A stretch of DNA of 64,000 bases from Streptomyces chilikensis (GTDB lineage Bacteria; Actinomycetota; Actinomycetes; Streptomycetales; Streptomycetaceae): assembly GCF_001642695.1 (NCBI RefSeq), contig NZ_LWCC02000005.1:1012861-1076860 (forward strand). Direction: 5' to 3'. A model generated the notes under the pieces. It ran no database searches. It had not been told where the DNA came from and saw only the letters and a list, made by a program, of their open reading frames with translations. Position numbers and translations under genes: made by a program. Positions 54,151 through 62,804 of this stretch are shown here, piece after piece. Numbering within the stretch: position 1 is the stretch's first letter; every line of letters begins with the position of its first letter.

Positions 54151-54891
54151 GTGGAGGCCCCGCCGGACAACGACGTGCTCTGGGCCCGTGCCCTGCACTT
54201 CACGCATCGCGACCGCACGCCCGGGCTGAACGGCGTGTCGCTGGGCGTCAGGGACGGCGAGATCCTCGCCGTCGGCGGCCCGCGCGGCAGCGGCAAGACG
54301 ACCCTGCTGCGCTGCGTGTCGGGCATGCTGACGCCGACCAAGGGGGAGGTCTGGTTCAACAGCACCCCCGTGCACACCATGCGCCCGTCGGCCCGCGAAC
54401 GCCTGCGCCGTGAGCGGTTCGCCTGGGTCGGCCCCGAGCCGGGGCTGGTCCCGGAGCTGAACGTCTGGGAGAACGCCGCGCTACCGCTGATGCTGCGCGG
54501 CACGGGCCGCCGCAAGGCCAAGGAACGGGCCCTCGACTGGCTGGAACGCCTCGACGTGGGCGCGGTCGCCCGCAGGAACCCCCGGGAACTCGACCAGGCG
54601 CAGCGCCAGCGGGTGTCCATCGCCCGCGCCCTCGCGCCGTCCCCCACCGTGCTGTTCGCCGACGAGCCGACCGCCCCGCTGCACCGCGCCGACCGGGTGC
54701 ACGTGCTGCGGACCCTGATGACCGCGGCCCGCTCGCACGACATCACCGTGGTGCTGGCCACCAACGACCTGGAGGCGGCCGCCCTGGCCGACCGCGTCGT
54801 CCACCTCCTCGACGGACGCCGCGTCAGCAACGCGCAGCTGCCCCCGGCTGCCGGCACGGAGGGGCGCGCCGCGTGCTCGCTCTCCGTCTAG
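54151..54891 (+). CDS. ABC transporter ATPase with a variant signature motif
   Basis: 246 aa. Walker A GGPRGSGKTTLLR, Walker B TVLFADEPTAPLHRAD, switch-region VVLATNDLEAAALADRVV in which the usual His is replaced by Asn. The signature reads ELDQAQRQRVSIARALAP where LSGGQ is expected. Relatives I recall in Streptomyces also carry LxxAQ, so this is a subfamily trait, possibly with modified hydrolysis. GAGGTGA precedes the GTG at 54151 (GTG 54142 is an alternative). It overlaps the permease gene by 19 bp; together they form a MacB/LolD-like export or signalling unit. Confidence 0.87.
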   Translation: MEAPPDNDVLWARALHFTHRDRTPGLNGVSLGVRDGEILAVGGPRGSGKTTLLRCVSGMLTPTKGEVWFNSTPVHTMRPSARERLRRERFAWVGPEPGLVPELNVWENAALPLMLRGTGRRKAKERALDWLERLDVGAVARRNPRELDQAQRQRVSIARALAPSPTVLFADEPTAPLHRADRVHVLRTLMTAARSHDITVVLATNDLEAAALADRVVHLLDGRRVSNAQLPPAAGTEGRAACSLSV

Positions 54892-56120
54892 GCCGCCGCT
54901 CCGGCGCCGCCGTCCAGCTCCGCCGGCTGATGGTCGCGGCGGCCTCCGGCGGCACCGGGTTCCTGCTGCTGTCCTCCCTCGGCCACGCCCTGGCCCACCC
55001 CGAGGCCCCGGGAGCCGCCACCGTCCGCCTGGCCTGGTGCGCCGCGCCGCTGGCCGCCACCGTGTACTTCGCGGTGGCGGTGGCCCGCACCGATCCGGGG
55101 ACCCGTCCGCGGCCGGGGCTGTCCGCGATCGGTCTGGGGCCCGGCCGCCTGATGGCCGTCTCCGCGGCCACCACCGCGCTCAGCTGCCTCCTCGGCTCGA
55201 CGCTGGCGCTGCTGTTCTTCCTGCACCTGCGCGGCGACCTCACCGGCATGCCGTTCGACGACGGCGCGGCCGCCCTCCTCGCGGCCGGCCGGCCGCTGCC
55301 GCTGCCGGCCACCCTCACCCTGCTCGCCCTGGTCCCGCTGATCGCCTCCGCGGCGACGGCAGCCTCGCTCCGCCCGCGCGAGGCGGGCGGCCTGCGCGGC
55401 GCGGCCCGCCGGCGGATCGCCGACGCCCGCCGCCGGGATCCCGGCCCCGGCACGGACGACGACGGGACCACCGAGGCACCCGCCGAGGCGCCCGCCGCCG
55501 AGACCGCCGCCCCGCCGGCGCCCACCGCGGCCCCCGACGGGCTGCCCTGGGGGGTCGCCGTCCTCGTCGCGGGCCTGGGCGTCGCCGGCTACGCCAACCG
55601 CGCCGGCGTCGCCCTCACCCCCGACCTGTCGCTGGTCCCCGCGGGACTGCTGGCCGGATGGGCGCTGGCCGCGCTCGGGCTGGCGCTGATCGGGCCGGGC
55701 CTCACCCACCTGTGCGGCAGGGGGCTGCAGGCCGCCCGCCCGGGTGCGGTCCGGCTGCTCGCCGGGCGGGTGCTGATGGCGGAGGCCTCGCGCATCGGCC
55801 GCCCGCTGGGTGTGGTGGCGGCCGTCGCCGCGCTCGCGTACGCGCTGGTGCTCCGGTACGACCTGGGAGGGCCGGTCCTCGGCCCGCTGGGCGGCCTGGG
55901 CGCGCTCCTGGTGGCCGGCTGCACGGCGGCCACCCTGGTCACCGCCGCGATCGAGGTCCGGCAGGTGCGCGCCGAGACCATGCTGGCCCTGCTGCGGGTC
56001 GGCTCCCCGGCCGCCACCCTGCGCGCCTGCGCCGCGCTGCGCGCGGGCGTCCTGCTCGCCGTCTTCGGCCCGCTCACGGTGGCGGTGGCCGAGCTGGCCT
56101 CGCTCACGCCGGGGGGCTGA
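54873..56120 (+). CDS. ABC transporter membrane subunit
   Basis: 415 aa. About eight hydrophobic stretches in two halves split by an Arg/Asp/Ala-rich cytoplasmic loop (about 168-215). Sequences include FLLLSSLGHALAHPEAPG, TALSCLLGSTLALLFFLHL and ATLRACAALRAGVLLAVFGP. FtsX-like architecture is possible but there is no clear MacB domain. The GTG at 54873 overlaps the ATPase gene, making a two-gene operon. Substrate unknown. Confidence 0.78.
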   Translation: MLALRLGRRSGAAVQLRRLMVAAASGGTGFLLLSSLGHALAHPEAPGAATVRLAWCAAPLAATVYFAVAVARTDPGTRPRPGLSAIGLGPGRLMAVSAATTALSCLLGSTLALLFFLHLRGDLTGMPFDDGAAALLAAGRPLPLPATLTLLALVPLIASAATAASLRPREAGGLRGAARRRIADARRRDPGPGTDDDGTTEAPAEAPAAETAAPPAPTAAPDGLPWGVAVLVAGLGVAGYANRAGVALTPDLSLVPAGLLAGWALAALGLALIGPGLTHLCGRGLQAARPGAVRLLAGRVLMAEASRIGRPLGVVAAVAALAYALVLRYDLGGPVLGPLGGLGALLVAGCTAATLVTAAIEVRQVRAETMLALLRVGSPAATLRACAALRAGVLLAVFGPLTVAVAELASLTPGG

Positions 56121-56159
56121 CCCCGCGGACGGCCCCGGGGGCGGGAAACCGAAAAGGGA

Positions 56160-56194
56160 AAGGGCGCCGGATCCGCGATGAGTCCGGCGCCCTT
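56160..56194 (+). terminator. Rho-independent-type terminator after the ABC operon
   Basis: AAGGGCGCCGGA and TCCGGCGCCCTT form a perfect 12-bp stem with an 11-base loop, 40 bp after the permease stop. The A-rich flank on the left and TT at the right end are unusual for this DNA and fit termination in either direction. Confidence 0.85.
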
Positions 56195-56251
56195 CCGGGG
56201 TCTTCCCTGCATCCGCACCCCCTACGAACGACGTACGGAAGAAGGCTCCCC

Positions 56252-56659
56252 ATGTACCAGCAGATGATCTTCGTGAACCTGCCCGTCCGCGACATCGACG
56301 CCTCGAAGAAGTTCTTCGGCGAGCTCGGCTACGAGATCAACCCGCAGTTCTCCGACGAGACCACCGCCTCGGTGGTCGTCTCCGAGAACATCATCGTGAT
56401 GCTGCTCTCGCACGAGAAGTACGCGCAGTTCACCGACAAGGAGATCGCCGACGCCACCCGCACCAGCGAGGTGCTGGTCGCGCTGAGCGCCGAGAGCCGC
56501 GAGAAGGTCGACGAACTGGTCGACCGGGCGCTCTCCCTGGGCGCCACCGAGCCGCGGGACAAGCAGGACCTGGGCTTCATGTACGGGCGCGCCTTCGAGG
56601 ACCTCGACGGTCACACCTTCGAGATCGTCTGGATGGACCCGGCGGCCGTCGAGGGCTGA
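56252..56659 (+). CDS. VOC (glyoxalase/bleomycin-resistance fold) protein
   Basis: 135 aa. MIFVNLPVRDIDASKKFFGE and the late FEDLDGHTFEIVWMDP carry the glutamate and other metal-site positions of the vicinal oxygen chelate fold; the first ligand position is not a His. Single-domain members act as dimers. GGAAGAAGG precedes the ATG at 56252. No partner gene is evident, so the substrate cannot be predicted. Confidence 0.9.
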   Translation: MYQQMIFVNLPVRDIDASKKFFGELGYEINPQFSDETTASVVVSENIIVMLLSHEKYAQFTDKEIADATRTSEVLVALSAESREKVDELVDRALSLGATEPRDKQDLGFMYGRAFEDLDGHTFEIVWMDPAAVEG

Positions 56660-56721
56660 CAGCGCTCCGGTGCGGACCGGCCGGCCCCCGTCGTCCGGCC
56701 GCCCGCCGGCGGGCGGACCGG

Positions 56722-57519
56722 TCAGCCCCACTTGGTGCGCGCCAGCCAGAAGTCCAGGAGGCCGCGGTCGCCCAGCACCTCCAGCGCGCCCGTGTCCGGC
56801 GCCTGCCGGCGGTGGAAGGCCATCATGACCTCGGCCAGCGGACCGCGCAGCGCCACGTCGGCCTTGCCGTGCTCACGACGCCAGACGAGGCCTTCGTCGG
56901 CGAGTTCGACCAGCCACTCGGCGTCGAGCCCGGCGGGCGCGTCGGTGGCGTGCAGGTGGAGGGTGCGGCCGCCGCGCCGCAGTTCGGCGGCGTCCTTGTC
57001 GTCCGGCTGCCGCTGCGCGAACCGGACGATCTCCAGCCACTCCTCGATCGTGTCGGCGGCCACCTCGGGCGCCACCTCGTACGGCCGGCCGGCGGCCAGG
57101 GCGGCGTCGGCGCGGTGGACGGCCAGCTCGTTGGTCATCCGGCGGGCCCAGAACCCGGCGGTGCGGTCCTGGTACCAGGACCAGACCGGCGTGTCCGGCG
57201 CCGCACCGCGCAGCGCCTCGGTCAGCAGCCGGCCGGACTCCCCGAACCACGCGTCCAGCGCGGCGGCGTCGCCCCGCTCCGGCGGGCCGCCCAGGAGGGG
57301 CACCCGTTCGTCGGGGACGTTCCCGACGGCCCGTTCCGCCACCAGCAGCGCGGCCCAGCGCAGCGCTCCGCCGACGTGCCGGACCAGGTCCTCCAGGGTC
57401 CAGCCGGGGCAGGTGGGCACGGTCGCGGCGAGGTCGGCGTGCGAGGTCAGCAGTGATCCCAACTGCCGCGCCTGACGGTCGATGTGCGTGATGTGGTCTG
57501 CGTACGTGAGAGTGGTCAT
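56722..57519 (-). CDS. Maleylpyruvate-isomerase-like mycothiol-dependent protein
   Basis: 265 aa. N-terminal DinB-like metal-binding domain with ATVPTCPGWTLEDLVRHVGG, where the His is a zinc ligand, and DRTAGFWARRMTNELAVHRA with the other ligands (Glu, His). The C-terminal half is an SCP2-like/MDMPI_C domain (LHLHATDAPAGLDAEWLVEL). Family members use mycothiol as cofactor for isomerase or transferase reactions. The ATG at 57519 gives the usual MTTLTYADHI start; a GTG three codons upstream is possible. Convergent with the VOC gene. Confidence 0.85.
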   Translation of the reverse strand: MTTLTYADHITHIDRQARQLGSLLTSHADLAATVPTCPGWTLEDLVRHVGGALRWAALLVAERAVGNVPDERVPLLGGPPERGDAAALDAWFGESGRLLTEALRGAAPDTPVWSWYQDRTAGFWARRMTNELAVHRADAALAAGRPYEVAPEVAADTIEEWLEIVRFAQRQPDDKDAAELRRGGRTLHLHATDAPAGLDAEWLVELADEGLVWRREHGKADVALRGPLAEVMMAFHRRQAPDTGALEVLGDRGLLDFWLARTKWG

Positions 57520-57543
57520 CACGCGCACTCTAGGTCCTGCGGG

Positions 57544-58572
57544 TCAGCCCAGCACCGCGATTTCCCCGGCGTCGAAGAGGACCCCCACCGTCTCCCCCGG
57601 CGCGGGCGCGTCCCGCAGGGGGCAGACCGCCTCCAGCTCCGGCGCCTCCCCCTCGGGGCGCAGCCGCAGCGAGACCTGGGCCCCCTGGAAGGTGCGGGCC
57701 GCCACCACGCACCGCAGCCCTCCTCCCCCGCTCCCGGCCGCCAGCCGGACGCCCGACGGCCTCACCAGCAGGTTCCGTTCCCCCTGCGCGGAGCCTCCGG
57801 GGACCGGCACCTTGCCCCAGGGGGTGTCCGCGACCGTCCCGGCGACCGTCGCCCGCACGACGTTCTCGAAGCCGAGGAACCGTGCGACGAAGGCGTCCGC
57901 GGGCCGCTGCCAGACCTCCAGCGGGCTGCCGGACTGGGCGACCCGCCCGTCGCGCATCACCACCACCCGGTCGGCGAGCGCGAAGGCCTCGCCCTGGTCG
58001 TGCGTGACGGCCAGCACCGTGGTCCCCAGCCGGCCGAACAGGTCACGCAGTTCGACGACGAGCCGCTCCCGCAGGGTGCGGTCGAGCTGCCCCAGCGGCT
58101 CGTCGAGCATCAGCAGCCGGGGACGGGGCGCCAGCGCCCGGGCCAGGGCGACGCGCTGCTGCTCGCCGCCGGAGAGCGTTCCCACTCCCCGCCGCCCCGC
58201 GTCCGGCAGACCGACCAGCTCCAGCAGCTCCCGCACCCGCTCGGCCTGTTCCTCGCGTCCCGCACCGCGCATCCGCAGCCCGAACGCGACGTTGCCGGCC
58301 ACGTCGCGCTGCGGGAAGAGCTGGTGGTCCTGGAACATCAGGCCCACGCCCCGCCGGTGCGCGGGCACCCTCGCCTGGTCGCGGCCGTCCAGCAGCACCT
58401 GTCCGGCGTCCACGGCCTGGAGCCCCGCGACGGCGCGCAGCAGCGTCGACTTGCCGCTGCCGCTGGGGCCGAGCACGCAGACGATCTCGTGCTCGGCGAC
58501 CGCCAGGTCCACCGCGTCCAGGGCGGCGCGTCCGCCGAACCGGACTGTCGCGCCCTCGAGACTGAGCAGCAT
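57544..58572 (-). CDS. thiQ: Thiamine ABC transporter ATPase (ThiQ-like)
   Basis: 342 aa. Walker A LGPSGSGKSTLLRAVAGLQ, Q-loop LMFQDHQLFPQRDVAGNV, signature GTLSGGEQQRVALARALAP, Walker B RLLMLDEPLGQLD, switch VTHDQGEAFALADRV. A C-terminal extension (about 240-342) resembles a TOBE domain that the short proteobacterial ThiQ lacks. Two bases separate it from the permease stop; last gene of the riboswitch operon. Confidence 0.9.
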   Translation of the reverse strand: MLLSLEGATVRFGGRAALDAVDLAVAEHEIVCVLGPSGSGKSTLLRAVAGLQAVDAGQVLLDGRDQARVPAHRRGVGLMFQDHQLFPQRDVAGNVAFGLRMRGAGREEQAERVRELLELVGLPDAGRRGVGTLSGGEQQRVALARALAPRPRLLMLDEPLGQLDRTLRERLVVELRDLFGRLGTTVLAVTHDQGEAFALADRVVVMRDGRVAQSGSPLEVWQRPADAFVARFLGFENVVRATVAGTVADTPWGKVPVPGGSAQGERNLLVRPSGVRLAAGSGGGGLRCVVAARTFQGAQVSLRLRPEGEAPELEAVCPLRDAPAPGETVGVLFDAGEIAVLG

Positions 58573-58574
58573 GG

Positions 58575-60233
58575 TCAGAACTCTCCCGTCCGGTCGCCCC
58601 GCAACCGCTCCAGCACCAGCAGCGCCGCCGCGCACACCACCATCAAGATCACCGAAAGGGCCATGGCCTGGCCGTAGTTGAGGTCGCCGGGGCGTCCGAT
58701 CAGCTTGGCCACGGCGACCGGCAGGGTCGGGTTGTCGGGCCGCGCGATGAACACCGTCGCCCCGAACTCGCCCAGCGAGACCGCGAAGGCGAACCCGGCG
58801 GCGATCAGCAGCGCCCGCCGCACCATGGGCAGGTCCACCTCCCGCCACACCCGCCACGGCGAGGCGCCGAGCACGGCGGCGGCCTCCCGCAGCCGGTGGT
58901 CGACGGCCCGCAGCACCGGCAGCATGGTCCGCACCACGAACGGCACGCCGACCAGGGCCTGGGCCAGCGGGACCAGGATCCAGGTGGACCGCAGGTCCAG
59001 GGGCGGCTCGTCCAGCGCGATCAGGAAGCCGAAGCCGACGGTCACCGCCGAGACGCCCAGTGGCAGCATCAGCAGCGCGTCGAAGCCGCGCACCCACCGC
59101 CCGGCGTCCCGGCGGGCCAGCGCGGCGGCGGCCAGACCGCCGATCACCAGCGCGATCGCGGTGGCGGCCACCGCGTACTCCAGCGAGTTCCACACCGCCT
59201 CGACCGGCGCGACCAGGAAGGCCGCCCCGTCCTCCTCGGCGAGCGCCCGGTAGTAGCCGAGTCCGGCCGAGAAGGAGCGCTGCACCAGCACCGCCGGCGG
59301 CAGCACGATCAGCACCGCGGTCACCAGCAGCACCCCGCCGAGCAGCAGCCGCTGCCCGGCGCCGCGCGGCGGGCGGGCGGTGGTGGCGGGGTCGACCAGC
59401 CGCAGCGTGGCCTCCCGCCGCCGCACCGTCCAGGCGTGCACGGCGAGCACCCCGCCGACGGCGGCGAACTGCACCAGGCTGAGCACGGCGGCGGTGGTGA
59501 GGTCCAGCAGGTCGGCGGTCCTGCGGTAGATCTCCGTCTCCAGCGTGGAGACGCCGGGACCGCCGAGGACCTGCACGATGCCGAACGAGGTGAACGTGAA
59601 CAGGAAGATCATCAGCGCCGCGGCGGCGACCGCGGGCCCGAGCGCCGGCAGGGTCACCGTCCGCCAGGCGGTGAACCGCGAGGCGCCCAGCATCCGGGCG
59701 GCCTCCTCCTGCCCCGGGTCGAGCTGCGCCCACAGCCCGCCGACGGTGCGCACCACCACGGCGAAGTTGACGAAGACGTGCGCGAGCAGGACCGCCCCCA
59801 CCGTGCCGTCCAGCCGGACGCCCCACAGCTCGTCGAACAGTCCGCTCCGCCCGACGACCGCCAGGAAGGCGGCGCCGGCCACCACGGTCGGCAGCACGAA
59901 CGGCACGGTGACGACCGCCCGCAGCAGCTCCCGGCCGGGGAACCGCAGCCGGGCGAACACGTAGGCGGCGGGCAGCGCGACCACCAGGGTGAGCGCCGTG
60001 GAGGCCAGCGCCTGCCACAGCGTGAACCAGAGGACCTCGCGGACCTCCGGCCTCCCCAGCGTCCGCGCGGCCTCCGCCAGCCGCCACGCCCCGTCCTCGC
60101 CGCGCAGTCCCCGCAGGACGATGGCGACGACGGGGTGGGCGAAGAAGACCGCGAAGAACGCGACCGGCACGGCCATCAGGCCGAGCCGTGCCGCGTCGCC
60201 CCGCAGCCCGCTCCGGGTGGAGGTGGCCGTCAC
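58575..60233 (-). CDS. thiP: Thiamine ABC transporter permease (ThiP-like, fused double permease)
   Basis: 552 aa with about twelve helices in two homologous halves, each with an EAA loop: EEAARMLGASRFTAWRTVTL in the first and REAAAVLGASPWRVWREVDL in the second. ThiP proteins are such single-chain pseudo-dimers. The GTG at 60233 overlaps the binding-protein stop as GTGA, which sets the start (the longer frame reaching 60263 lies inside thiB). Confidence 0.92.
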   Translation of the reverse strand: MTATSTRSGLRGDAARLGLMAVPVAFFAVFFAHPVVAIVLRGLRGEDGAWRLAEAARTLGRPEVREVLWFTLWQALASTALTLVVALPAAYVFARLRFPGRELLRAVVTVPFVLPTVVAGAAFLAVVGRSGLFDELWGVRLDGTVGAVLLAHVFVNFAVVVRTVGGLWAQLDPGQEEAARMLGASRFTAWRTVTLPALGPAVAAAALMIFLFTFTSFGIVQVLGGPGVSTLETEIYRRTADLLDLTTAAVLSLVQFAAVGGVLAVHAWTVRRREATLRLVDPATTARPPRGAGQRLLLGGVLLVTAVLIVLPPAVLVQRSFSAGLGYYRALAEEDGAAFLVAPVEAVWNSLEYAVAATAIALVIGGLAAAALARRDAGRWVRGFDALLMLPLGVSAVTVGFGFLIALDEPPLDLRSTWILVPLAQALVGVPFVVRTMLPVLRAVDHRLREAAAVLGASPWRVWREVDLPMVRRALLIAAGFAFAVSLGEFGATVFIARPDNPTLPVAVAKLIGRPGDLNYGQAMALSVILMVVCAAALLVLERLRGDRTGEF

Positions 60234-61306
60234 AGGACGAGGGAGGTCCACGAGTCGACCCACTCGTCACGGTGGGCGGCGATCTTCTCCGGCGCCAGCG
60301 TCCTCGGGTCCTCGGCCACCGCGCCGTGCTCGGTGAACGCCTCCGGCAGTTCGGCGCCCTCGCGGACCGGGTTGACGAACATGTTGAGCGGCAGGTCCTC
60401 CTGGAACCGCTCGGAGACCAGGAAGTCCAGCAGCGCCTTGCCGCCCTCGGGGTTCTTCGCGTTCTTCAGCAGGCCCGCGTACTCGACCTGGCGGAAGCAG
60501 GTCCCGGTGGCCACGCCGGTCGGCGCCTCCTCGGGCTGCGGGTCGGCGTAGATCACCTCGACGGGCGGGGACGAGGCGTAGGAGACGACCAGCGGCCGCT
60601 CGCCGCCCGCCTGCTTGCCGCCCGCGGAGCCGGAGAACTCCTCGTTGTACGCCTGCTCCCAGCCGCTGACCACCTTGAGGCCGTTGGCCTTCAGCTTCTT
60701 CCAGTAGTCCTGCCAGCCCTTGTCGCCGTACTCGGCGGCGGTGCCGAGCAGGAAGCCGAGGCCGGGCGAGGAGGTGCCGGCGTTCTCGGTGACCAGCAGG
60801 TTCTTGTACCGGGGGTCGATCAGGTCGTCGAAGGTCCTCGGCGGCTCGAGGCCCTTCTCCTCGAAGTACGCCTTGTCGTAGTTGACGCAGACGTCGCCGG
60901 TGGTGACCGGGGTCGCCGCGTCGCCCTCGACCCGGAACTCCTCGCCCACCTTCGCCGCGTCCTCGGCCTCGTAGGGGTCGAAGAGCTCGTTGTCGAGGGC
61001 GCGCGAGAGCAGCGTGTTGTCCACGCCGAAGAGGACGTCGCCCTGGGGGTGGTCCTTGGTGAGCACGGCCTTGTTCAGCGCCTGCCCGGCGTCGCCGTCC
61101 TCCAGGACCTTGACCTTGAAGCCGCTCTCCTTCTCGAAGGCGGCGATCACCTCCTCGGAGGCGGCCCACGAGTCGTGGCTGACCAGCGTGACGGTCTTCC
61201 CCCCGGACTCCTGCGCGTCGTCCCCGGAACCACCGGAGCCGCACGCGGAGAGGGCGAGGGCGAGGACGGCCGCCGTCGCGGCGGCGGGCTTCCTGCGGAT
61301 GTGCAC
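60230..61306 (-). CDS. thiB: Thiamine-binding lipoprotein (ThiB-like)
   Basis: 358 aa. Sec lipoprotein signal RRKPAAATAAVLALALSAC with lipobox LSAC. SHDSWAASEEVIAAFEKESG, VLEDGDAGQALNKAVLTKDH and DVLFGVDNTLLSRALDNELF are near-diagnostic of ThiB/TbpA. It binds thiamine or its phosphates outside the membrane. The GTG at 61306 has AGGAGGAA six bases upstream, the strongest ribosome site in the window, preceded by a TPP riboswitch. Confidence 0.94.
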   Translation of the reverse strand: MHIRRKPAAATAAVLALALSACGSGGSGDDAQESGGKTVTLVSHDSWAASEEVIAAFEKESGFKVKVLEDGDAGQALNKAVLTKDHPQGDVLFGVDNTLLSRALDNELFDPYEAEDAAKVGEEFRVEGDAATPVTTGDVCVNYDKAYFEEKGLEPPRTFDDLIDPRYKNLLVTENAGTSSPGLGFLLGTAAEYGDKGWQDYWKKLKANGLKVVSGWEQAYNEEFSGSAGGKQAGGERPLVVSYASSPPVEVIYADPQPEEAPTGVATGTCFRQVEYAGLLKNAKNPEGGKALLDFLVSERFQEDLPLNMFVNPVREGAELPEAFTEHGAVAEDPRTLAPEKIAAHRDEWVDSWTSLVL

Positions 61307-61338
61307 GGTATTCCTCCTGGCTGACCAGGAAGAGACGC

Positions 61339-61377
61339 CGCCCTGCCCGGGAACCGTGACGGTTCCCGGGCAGGGCG
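61339..61377 (-). terminator. 17-bp hairpin in the expression platform of the TPP riboswitch
   Basis: Arms 61339-61355 and 61361-61377 pair perfectly (core GCCCTGCCCGGGAACC) around a five-base loop, between the aptamer and the thiB ribosome site. It lacks a T tract. It may be the terminator or an insulating hairpin; alternative pairing with the aptamer end is not obvious. Confidence 0.72.
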
Positions 61378-61392
61378 CAACAGCTCGAGTTG

Positions 61393-61484
61393 ACCGAACT
61401 CCCTACCCAGAATGACCTGGGCGAGGTTCAGAGGGTCTGCGGTCGGTACCGCACTCTCAGCGCTGCAGCGCTCCCCTGTCGGAT
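61393..61484 (-). promoter_or_regulatory. TPP riboswitch (THI element)
   Basis: Read on the minus strand the conserved elements occur in order: AGGGGAGC (near 61470), CTGAGA (61455-61460), GACCCTCTGAACC (about 61425-61438) and GGGTAGGGAG (61398-61407), with an outer CCGA/TCGG stem. These are the P1, P2/P3 core and pyrophosphate-sensor sequences of the thiamine pyrophosphate aptamer. Located about 90-180 bases upstream of thiB, it should shut off the transporter when TPP is abundant. Confidence 0.95.
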
Positions 61485-61540
61485 ATCACTATGCGTATGT
61501 CGGTGCCGGACGTGCCGGCACCTCGTATGACGAGGCCAGA

Positions 61541-62647
61541 TTACCGCTCGGTGGCGGCCAGCTGACCACAGGCCCCGTCGATCTCCTGACCGCGGGTGTC
61601 CCGGACCGTCACCGGCACCCCGTGCGCGGCGATCGCCTCGACGAAGGCCTTCTCGTCCTCCGGGCGCGAGGCGGTCCACTTGGAGCCCGGCGTCGGGTTC
61701 AGCGGGATCAGGTTGACGTGCGCGGGCCTGCCCTTGAGCAGCCGGCCCAGGCGGTCGCCGCGCCACGCCTGGTCGTTGATGTCGCGGATCAGCGCGTACT
61801 CGATGGACAGGCGGCGTCCCGACTTGGCGGCGTACTCCCAGCCCGCGTCCAGCACCTCGCGCACCTTCCAGCGCGTGTTCACCGGGACCAGCGTGTCACG
61901 CAGCTCGTCGTCCGGGGCGTGCAGCGAGATCGCCAGGCGGCACTTGAAGCCCTCGTCGGAGAACCGGTTGATGGCGGGCACCAGGCCGACCGTCGAGACG
62001 GTGATGCCGCGCTGCGACAGACCGAGCCCGTCGGGCTCCGGGTCGGTGAGCCGGCGGATGGCCCCGGTCACCCGGTTGTAGTTGGCGAGCGGCTCGCCCA
62101 TGCCCATGAAGACGATGTTGCTGAGCCGCGCCGGGCCGCCGGGGATCTCCCCGTCGCGCAGGGCGCGCATGCCGTCGACGATCTGGTGGACGATCTCCGC
62201 GGTGGAGAGGTTCCGGTCCAGGCCCGCCTGGCCGGTGGCGCAGAACGGGCAGTTCATGCCGCAGCCGGCCTGGGAGCTGATGCACATGGTCACCCGGTCC
62301 GGGTAGCGCATCAGCACCGACTCGACGAGCGTGCCGTCGAACATCTTCCAGAGCGTCTTGCGGGTGGCGCCCTCGTCGGTGGACAGGTGCCGCAGCGGGG
62401 TCATCAGCTCGGGAAGCAGCGCCTCCCGCAGCTTGGCCCGCGAGGCGGCGGGGATGTCCGTCCACTGCTCCGGGTCGTGCGCGTACCGCGCGAAGTAGTG
62501 CGTCGAGAGCTGCTTGGCGCGGAACGGCTTCTCGCCGATCGCGGCCACCGCTTCCTTGCGCTCGGCGGGCGTGAGGTCGGCGAGGTGCCGCGGCGGCTTC
62601 TTGGCTCCGCGCGGGGCGACGAAAGTGAGTTCTCCGGGCTTAGGCAT
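61541..62647 (-). CDS. rlmN: 23S rRNA (adenine2503-C2)-methyltransferase RlmN
   Basis: 368 aa radical-SAM enzyme that methylates A2503 of 23S rRNA and A37 of some tRNAs. The 4Fe-4S ligands are C129, C133, C136 in [16 protein letters not shown]; the methyl-carrying C360 is in [10 protein letters not shown], with C122 also conserved. [14 protein letters not shown] and [11 protein letters not shown] are RlmN hallmarks. AAGG lies three bases before the ATG at 62647. Downstream of cdsA on the same strand with 157 bp between, as in other Streptomyces. Confidence 0.96.
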   Translation of the reverse strand: MPKPGELTFVAPRGAKKPPRHLADLTPAERKEAVAAIGEKPFRAKQLSTHYFARYAHDPEQWTDIPAASRAKLREALLPELMTPLRHLSTDEGATRKTLWKMFDGTLVESVLMRYPDRVTMCISSQAGCGMNCPFCATGQAGLDRNLSTAEIVHQIVDGMRALRDGEIPGGPARLSNIVFMGMGEPLANYNRVTGAIRRLTDPEPDGLGLSQRGITVSTVGLVPAINRFSDEGFKCRLAISLHAPDDELRDTLVPVNTRWKVREVLDAGWEYAAKSGRRLSIEYALIRDINDQAWRGDRLGRLLKGRPAHVNLIPLNPTPGSKWTASRPEDEKAFVEAIAAHGVPVTVRDTRGQEIDGACGQLAATER

Positions 62648-62751
62648 GGCCTTACCAGTGTGGCAGATCGAAAGCGTGCCCCCGCCGGGCCGCCCGGGCC
62701 GGCCCGGTGAGGTACGTCTCCGCCGCGCCCGCGCGGGGATCCGGCGACGGC

Positions 62752-62788
62752 GAAGCCCCGTACCGCGACCGGGGCGGAACGGGGCTTC
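62752..62788 (-). terminator. Terminator after cdsA
   Basis: GAAGCCCCGT (62752-62761) pairs with ACGGGGCTTC (62779-62788); the loop can itself pair partly. Starts 16 bp beyond the cdsA stop and separates it from rlmN. Confidence 0.75.
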
Positions 62789-62804
62789 TTCGCGGGTTCG
62801 GTGC

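Noticed and set aside
54151-56120. Calling the ABC pair an antibiotic-resistance exporter
   Set aside because: No biosynthetic genes or resistance-family motifs nearby; the substrate cannot be inferred from sequence.
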